In this document: positions 57,292-64,000 of the stretch, piece by piece
Numbering within the stretch: the first letter of the stretch is position 1
Layout of the letters: each line of letters starts with the position of its first letter
NCBI GenBank assembly: GCA_036927565.1
Contig: JAYESD010000008.1
Location: forward strand, 113,940,279-114,004,278
Reading direction: 5' to 3'
Origin: Tuctoria greenei
Lineage: Eukaryota > Streptophyta > Magnoliopsida > Poales > Poaceae
Length of the DNA: 64,000 nucleotides
Position numbers and translations under genes: made by a program
The notes under the pieces: model-generated
Database searches by the model: none
Told to the model about the DNA's origin: nothing
What the model saw: only the letters and a program-made list of their open reading frames with translations

Positions 57292-58500
57292 ATGGTGAGG
57301 ACTCACAACCAGAGGGATGACAGTGATGAGGAGGAGAACAATGGAGCACCTTAGAACAACAATGGACAAGGACCTGCCCAGGGAGATATCAATATTGAGC
57401 AACTATTGGCCATGCAAACCCCGCTCATGCAGACCATGATACAAATTATAGGACAGCTGCAGGCTCATAACATCAACAATCAACCACACATGCCTCCATC
57501 ACCACCCCCACCTCCTCATAAATTGTTGGGAGAGTTCATGAGGACTAGGTCACCGACCTTTGCTCAAGCCGCTGACCCTATGTATGCCGATGATCGACTC
57601 AAGTCTGTGGAGAAGAAACTCGCAATAGTCCAATGTAGTGACCGGGAGAAGGTGCTCTTTGCATCTCATCAACTTGTTGGAGCAGCTGCCGATTGGTGGG
57701 ATTCTTTATGCAATGCTCATGAGAATCAAGAGAGGATTACTTGGGATGAGTTCAAGGAAAGCTTCCGTTCTCATTATGTGCCGGAGGGTGTTATGATTTT
57801 GAAGAGGCAAGAATTTGAGAACCCGAGGTAAGGAAGGTCGAGTGTGGGTGAATATCTCAACAAATTCACTCAACTCTCAAGATATGCGCCTGAGGATGTG
57901 AGCCGGGCAGCCGGAAGCAGTACTTGTTCATGAGAGGCTTGAACAATGAGATCCAAGTGCAATTGCTGAACTGTGACTATGCCAACTTCCAGAAGCTTGT
58001 GGACAAAGCAATTGTTGTGGAGAATAAGGTCTATGAGATGGAGCAAGACAGTAAGAGGAAGGCGCCATACCAAGGATAGCAACAAGGAAGTAATGTGCAC
58101 CCTCGCTTTGCACCACCAAATGTGCCATATTACAGCTCCTTTCCTCCTATAAAAGCGCCCTGGTTATGCACCGCATCCAACTTAGTTTGTGCAGCAGCGC
58201 CCTATTATGCAAGCACTTAGGCCTCCAATACCTTATGCACCTCGTGCCAACTTTCCTGGTGCCAATGCGCAGAATCAAGTCCATCCAAATTTTGGTGCAA
58301 CGAAGAAGTGCTATACTTGTGGAGAAGCTGGACACTTTGCACATCAATATCCTAAGTCAGGCCTTGATCAAGTAAGTAATGCGCCGAGGCAAAACCCAAT
58401 ACCCAATAGAGGACAACCGCAAGGGAACCATGGACATCAGAATTTTGCTCATGGCAACGTGAACCATGTCTCTATGGAGGATGCTCAACAAGCAGATGAT
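57292..58500 (+). pseudogene. gag of element 4, broken
   Basis: ATG 57292 (MVRTHNQRDDSDEEENNG), with TAG at 57352 after 20 codons. 57406-57831 holds the gag core (FAQAADPMYADDRLKSVEKKL, LVGAAADWWDSL, WDEFKESFRSHYVPEGV) ending in TAA. The frame shifts in 57840-58140 (SVGEYLNKFTQLSRYAPEDV, then ENKVYEMEQDSKRKAPYQG). The zinc knuckle CYTCGEAGHFAHQYP near 58310 has Tyr in place of its last Cys. Confidence 0.85.
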
Positions 58501-58787
58501 GTGATGATTGGTATGTTTCTCGCAAACTCCAACTCGGTGACTATGTTATTTGATTCTGGAGCATCACATTCATTCATTGCATCAAAATATGTTGCCAAGT
58601 ATAGTTTGCCTATCTCTCATATGAAGTTTACTCTATTGGTTAAGTCTCCTGGAGGAGAGATGAGGACAAATATATTATGTCCAAAAGTAAGCCTTAGAAT
58701 AAGAGGAGTAGACTTCTTCGCCAATCTCATTGTTTTGGATTCTTAGGGATTGGACATTATACTTGTTATGGACTGGTTGGGGAACCA

Positions 58788-59843
58788 CAATGGAGTTATT
58801 GAATGTGCCATGAAGACGGTGAAGTTTACTAATGAGGAAGGGATCACCATAGAATTTGAAGCATCTCAACATGCACCAAAGCAATTGGAGCTGAATCACA
58901 TGGACGGTGCTGCAATTGAGGAGATTCCGATGGTGTGTGAATTTTTGGACGTGTTCCCGGATGAGTTGCCAGGTATGCCACCTGACCGAGACATTGAGTT
59001 TGTTATTGATTTAATACCTGGAACTGCACCTATAGCTAAGAGACCATATAGGATGCCTCCTAAGGAATTAGCAGAGCTCAAGAAGCAGATTCAAGAGCAA
59101 CAGGAGAAGGGTTTTATTCACCCAAGCTCTTCACCTTGGAGAGCGCCCATGCTGTTTGTGGATAAGAAGGCTGAGTTGCAAAGAATGTGTGTGAATTACC
59201 GAGCTCTCAACGAGGTGACAATTAAGAACAAGTACACCTTGCCACGTATAGAAGACTTGTTTGATCAGATGAAGGTTGCTTGTGTCTTCTCTAAGATTGA
59301 TTTGAGGTTGGGATACAATGGAGTCATTGAGTGTGCCACGAAGACGGTGAAGTTGACCAATGAAGAAGGGATCACCGTAGAATTTGAAGCATCTCAAACC
59401 GCACCAAAGCAATTGGAGTTGAATCATATGGACGGTGCCGCAATTGAGGAGATTCCGATGGTGTGTGAATTTTTGGATGTTTTTTCGGACGAGTTGCCAG
59501 GTATGCCACCCGATCGAGACATTGAGCTTGTTATTGATTTAATACCTAGAACTGCACCTATAGCTAAGAGGCCGTATAGGATGCCTCCTATGGAATTAGC
59601 GGAGCTCAAGAAGCAAATTCAAGAGCAATTAGAGAAGGGTTTTATTCGCCCTAGCTCTTCACCTTGGGGAGCGCCCGTACTGTTCGTGGACAAGAAGGAT
59701 GGATCCCAAAGGATGTGCATGGATTACCGAGCTCTCAACGAGGTAACAATCAAGAACAAGTACACCTTGCCGCGCATAGAAGACTTGTTTGATCAGATGA
59801 AGGGTGCTTGTGTCTTCTCTAAGATTGATTTGAGGTTGGGATA
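58788..59843 (+). repeat. 528-base in-frame tandem duplication in RT of element 4
   Basis: Two adjacent copies, 58788-59315 and 59316-59843. Each encodes 176 codons from NGVIECA... through GMPPDRDIE and KRPYRMPP to FSKIDLRLGY. The copies differ by scattered substitutions (for instance EQQEKGFIHPSSSPWRAPM against EQLEKGFIRPSSSPWGAPV), so the duplication is not new. The second copy leads on into the rest of RT. Confidence 0.88.
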
Positions 59844-59952
59844 CTTTCAAATGAAGATTAGGCCATCAGACATACCCAATACAACTTTTTGGACACGGTA
59901 TGGATCTTATGAGTACACCGTGATGTCCTTTGGATTGACCAATGCACCTGCC

Positions 59953-60265
59953 TACTTTATGTACTTCATGAATAAGGTCTTCATGGAGTACCATTTCAAC
60001 ACGTCTCTCACTTTTCCGAGGTCAACCGATACTCCTCCTCCAGAGATGATATGACCCATAAACCACACTTCTCTCACAAAAACTGGCACTTGCTGAATTT
60101 GGCATACAATTGATGCTCCCTTAATTTCTGCAATGTAAGCCTCAAGTGTTCCTCATGCTCCTTCTCATCCTTCGAGTAAATCATAATGTCATCAATGGAC
60201 ACCACAACAAACTTGTCCAAGTACTCCATGAAGACCTTATTCATGAAGTACATAAAGTACTTCAT
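59953..60265. repeat. Inverted segment of RT in element 4, flanked by a perfect 39-base inverted repeat
   Basis: 59953-59991 and 60221-60259 are exact reverse complements over 39 bases. The 229 bases between encode, on the minus strand, the RT palm with VSIDDIMIYSK (normally F.IDD or Y.DD) and the following connection (LRLTLQKLREHQLYAKFSKC, then GGGVSVDLGKVRDVLK in another frame). On the plus strand pol resumes after it at the RNase H tether. So the middle of RT is inverted in place. Confidence 0.88.
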
Positions 60266-62420
60266 GAATATTACCGTGATGTCAAGGAAATTAGAAGTTT
60301 TCTTGGAATGGCTGGATATTACCGTAGGTTCATCAAGGACTTTTCCAAAATAGCCAAACCAATGACAGAATTGTTTATGAAGGGGAAAGCCTTCCAATGG
60401 ACTCAAGTTTGTCAAGAAAGTTTTGAGGAGTTGAAGAAAAGATTTACAACAGCCCCAGTTTTGGTTTTGCCGGACGTAAGCAAGAGTTTTGATATATATT
60501 GTGATGCATCGAGACAAGGACTTGGATGTGTGCTTTTGCAAGAAGGTCAAGTGGTTGCATATGCATCGAGGCAATTGAAGAAACATGAGCAGAATTATCC
60601 AACACATGATTTGGAGCTTGCAGCCGTGGTACACGCATTGAAGATTTGGAGACACTATATATTGGACATAGGTGTGAAATTTATACGGATCATAAGAGTT
60701 TTAAGTATATTTTCACACAAAGGGATCTGAATTTGAGGCAACGAAGATGGTTGGAGCTCATCAAGGATTATGATTTGGGAATCAATTATCATCTGGGAAA
60801 ATCTAATGTAGTGGCCGATGCTTTAAGTCGGAAAGGAGTAAGCCACCAACTCACAGTTCGAGAGCTGTCATCCAAGTTATGTAAGGAGTTTGAACGGTTG
60901 AATCTTGGATTTGTGAATGAGATGAGGATAATGGAGTTAAATCCGACCATGGAGCAAGAAATTCGAGAGGGTCAAACAAAGGACGAGGAAATCCAAGAAA
61001 TCAAGGAAAGGACCCACGAGGGGAGAGAATTCAGATTTGATGAGGACGACCATGGTACCCTATGGCTTGGAAAAAGGATTGTTGTGCCTAATGTGTAGCA
61101 TATTCGGGAGACAATATTAAAAGAGGCACATGACTTGCCATACTCAATTCACCCCGGTTGTACGAAGATGTACAACGACTTGAAGACTTGTTATTGGTGG
61201 GCTAGCATGAAGAAGGACATAGCTGAATATGTAGCATTGTATGATGTGTGCCAACGAGTCAAGGCGGAACATCAAGGGCCAGCGGCATTATTGCAGCCAT
61301 TGAAGATCCCAGAATGGAAGTGGGAAGAAATTAGAATGGACTTCATAGTGTGTTTACCACGTACTCAGTCCATTTATGACTCAATTTGGGAAATTATGGA
61401 TCGGTTGACCAAGTCAGCTCACTTCATCCCTGTCAAGACCAAGTATACAGCAATACAACTGGCAGACCTATATATGCAGCATATTGTGTGTCGACATGGA
61501 GTTCGAAAGAGGATAGTTTCGGATAGAGGTTCTTAGTTTACCTCCAGGTTTTGGCAAAAATTGCATGAAGCGTTGGGAACAAGGTTGAATTTTAGCTCAG
61601 CATATCACCCTCAAACGGATGGACAAACTGAGAGGACCAACCAGATTTTGGAAGATATGTTAAGAGCTTGTGCTTTAAAGCATGGGAAAAGTTGGGACAA
61701 GAGCTTGCCATATGCGGAATTCTCATACAACAATAGTTACCAAGCAAGTTTGAAGATGTCACCTTATGAAGCACTATATGGAAGGAAGTATAGGACACCT
61801 CTGTTCTGGAATGAGACAGGAGAAACTCAAGTATTTGGTCCAGATGTGTTGCTAGAAGCTGAAAAACAAGTTTAGGTTATCCGCGAGAACTTGAGGGCTA
61901 CTCAATCAAGGCAAAAAGGCTATGTGGACAATAGGAGAAGGAAACTATCCTTTGAAGTGGGAGACTTCGTTTACCTCAAGGTGTCACCAATGAGAGGCCA
62001 TAAGAGGTTTAACATAAGAGGCAAGCTAGCACCTCGATACATTGGACCATTCAAGATTTTGGACAAACGGGGAGAGGTAGCATATAAACTAGAGATGCCA
62101 ACTCATCATTCAGATGTACATGATGTCTTTCATGTTTACCAGCTCAAGAAGTGCTTGAGGGTACCAGAAGAACAAGTGCCAATGGAAGAATTGGAATTAA
62201 AGGCAGGTTTGACTTATGCCGAACAATCGGTCAAAATCTTAGAAACCAAGGAGAGAGTTACAAGAAAGAAGGTGATTTGATGGTGTAAAGTTCAGTGGAT
62301 GCATAACACGGAATTAGAGGCAACATGGGAGCTGGAGGATGATCTCAAGAAGGAATTTCCCTATCTCTTCTATTTCGCGTCGAATCTCGAGGGCGAGATT
62401 CATTTTAAGGGGGGTAGGTT

Positions 62421-64000
62421 TGTAACACCCTCATTTTCATCCATCATGCATTGAATACATTCTAATACATGTCTAACATTAATACACATAAAAAGTAATA
62501 ATTTTAAAATGACTTTAGAGTAAAACCGCACTTAAGAATTATGGGAAGTGCGGACTAGTCCGTTTTTGGTACGGACTAGTCCGATTTCTCTCTGACTTCG
62601 ATCGGACTTGTCTGTTTTGCTGCGGACTATTCCGATCTCTGCCTCTGGATACTTTCGGACTTGTCCGGTCCATTGCAGACTAGTCCGGTGTTCCAATTCC
62701 TTGGAAATTTTGCTAAGTCCCTGGACGTGTCCGGACTTGTCCGTTTTCCCCTCTGACTAAAGTCGGACTTGTCCGATTTTGGCCAGACTTGTCTGTTGTT
62801 CCCCTATGGAAAAGGTCGTACTTGTCCGATGTCCACTACGGACTTGTCCGATATCTCTCTGTCTAACTTCAGACTAGACCGGCCCTTGTTGGACTTGTCC
62901 GGTAAATCGCGACTCCAAGTTGATCTTTTATTTCACGACTTGTTTCTTGGGTTTTACATTAAATGGGCCTAGGGACGTCGTGCCTAACTCTTTTAGAGCC
63001 CATGTGGGACCCCACACTGGCCTGAACCCTCCCCAAACTCGAATTCATTGAAACTCTAGCCTCCACCTCTATATAAACAACCCCACCCCTTGAATTAACA
63101 TCCTTTTGCCTCAATTGAAGTCCACCCAAACCCTAGTTCATGGAGAGCCGCCACCAAGGATGGAGAAGGAGATCTAGAGCAAGAAGAAGAAGAGGAGGAA
63201 ACAAAAGAGGATCAAGATCTTAATCAACTTCGCGTTCTTCATCAATAATTCACCATCAAGTTCTTCATCAACCCTAGATCGTCAAGATCCAAGTGTTGCC
63301 TCCAAAACCCTTGATTCCTTGGAGTCTTAGACACCTGATATACCTTCTACTTCCTTTTCCTTACGTGAATTCAACAACCCGTTTCCCCAAATTCATGTCG
63401 ATCTAGAAAACCCTAGTTCGCTAGTTCCACGAAGATCGAACTAGTCCGGTTCCTAGCGGACTAGTTTAATTTTTCTGGTTAAATTGTGTTTACTTAATTC
63501 CAAAATTTGATCGAATCAACTCCAATCCTGTGTAGACTTATTAATAACCATTGTAATTAATTAATAAACATTATTAACAACTCATTAACTAGTTTTGCTT
63601 TGCAATTGCATTAATCATGCATGCCATGTCATATTTAGTAATATTTGTGCACTCTTTGATTGTGTTTCTTGTCCTGTATGTTTATTACACGGTTTAGACG
63701 GATTGGCGCTAGAGAATGCTGCGGAGGATCTCCCACACCAAGAGTTTCAAGGCTTTGACCCGAACCAATCCTAAGAGCAAGGCAAGTGTCCTTGAACATA
63801 TTGATACTGTTTCTAAAGTAAATGTTTTGTTTTCAAAACTGTATGCTTGTGTCAATTTGATGGGAATCCTATGATAGGAAGTTTACTAGCTTTGTTAACC
63901 ACCCTGGTCGCCTGGAATTCATGGTAGAGAATCGGGAAGGGATTTTTACCCTTTTTACTCCACTTAATTAATTGGGATGGGAAACCAACTATACCACTTA
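62421..64000 (+). repeat. 3' LTR of element 4, first 1580 bases
   Basis: Matches 54168 onward, with small indels. Palindrome cluster 62550-62905 and 63437-63475; TATA box TATATAAA at 63070-63077. Cut by the window end. Confidence 0.9.

Larger units (their letters stand above)
58501..62415 (+). pseudogene. pol of element 4 (protease, RT, RNase H, integrase, chromodomain), rearranged
   Basis: Protease: LFDSGASHSFIA near 58550; TAG at 58744. RT 58750-60054 contains the linker and N-terminal RT twice because of a 528-base tandem duplication (see separate entry). The part with the catalytic box is inverted (59992-60265). RNase H 60270-60730 (DIYCDASRQGLGCVL, YPTHDLELAAVVHALKIWR). Integrase 61135-61875: HPGCTKMYNDLK zinc part, WEEIRMDFI, IVSDRGS, then TAG at 61534 in place of a Gln codon, YHPQTDGQTERTNQ. 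The end 61891-62400 has GDFVYLKVSPMRG and a chromodomain-like KILETKERVTRKKVI, TGA, WMHNTELEATWELEDDL, which fits a Tekay chromovirus. Confidence 0.88.
54168..64000 (+). mobile_element. Gypsy element 4 (Tekay-like chromovirus), right end outside the window
   Basis: 5' LTR 54168-57023, primer site, gag, protease, RT, RNase H, integrase, chromodomain-like end, purine tract (62407-62420) and first 1580 bases of the 3' LTR. LTRs start TGTAACACCC and are 2856 bases. The left flank atttc would be the target duplication. A tandem duplication and an inversion in RT plus many stops show a dead copy. LTRs carry the same CGGACTAGTCCG palindromes as copia elements 1 and 2. Confidence 0.9.

Noticed and set aside
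60266..60655. Minus-strand frame joined to the inverted RT piece
   Set aside because: Only 60074-60265 is real inverted RT; the part beyond is antisense to RNase H.

Overview
The window looks like intergenic DNA of a large-genome grass (Poaceae, probably panicoid). The reasons are nested LTR retrotransposons of the SIRE/Maximus copia, Tat/RIRE2-like gypsy and Tekay-like gypsy types, a CACTA DNA transposon with the usual plant terminal sequence, and one spliced host gene with plant GT-AG introns. Lineage names come from recognising protein motifs; no database search was possible.

Layout. Positions 1-42966 are one gypsy element (A, minus strand) split by later insertions. Copia element 1 (491-12277, plus) sits near A's 3' end with target duplication ttatt. 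Copia element 2 (14567-38557, minus) sits in A's RT/RNase H connection. Copia element 3 (15382-27524, minus) sits inside the 3' LTR of element 2 with target duplication actag. A itself probably landed in an older Tekay-like LTR whose tail remains at 42967-44005. A gene-poor stretch follows, then the only convincing host gene: an 8-exon, 215-aa RRM protein of the NIFK / MKI67-FHA-interacting nucleolar phosphoprotein family (45968-49755). Its intron 5 holds a complete solo LTR (46899-47918, target duplication gtatc) related to the LTR of A. Next come a CpG-rich stretch with no recognisable gene (about 50170-50950), a 5' portion of a CACTA transposon (51062 to about 53807), a probable Athila-like gag scrap (about 53940-54160), and a Tekay-like chromovirus (element 4, 54168 to beyond 64000) with 2.86-kb LTRs.

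How the parts work together. Each copia element has the order LTR, Met-tRNA primer site, gag, protease-integrase-RT-RNase H, a third ORF, polypurine tract, LTR. All are pseudogenised by stops, frameshifts or catalytic substitutions; element 3 looks youngest. Three things are shared by all three copia elements and not explained by the standard parts list: the third ORF, a nearly invariant block of about 33 bases just after it that ends in a purine tract, and an inverted repeat whose arms flank the polypurine tract/U3 junction. A family of short palindromes (CGGA...TCCG arms) fills the LTRs and the pol-ORF3 spacers, and the same palindrome fills the LTRs of gypsy element 4.

The host gene has site II and telo-box motifs upstream, as known for plant ribosome-biogenesis genes, which fits its predicted nucleolar role.
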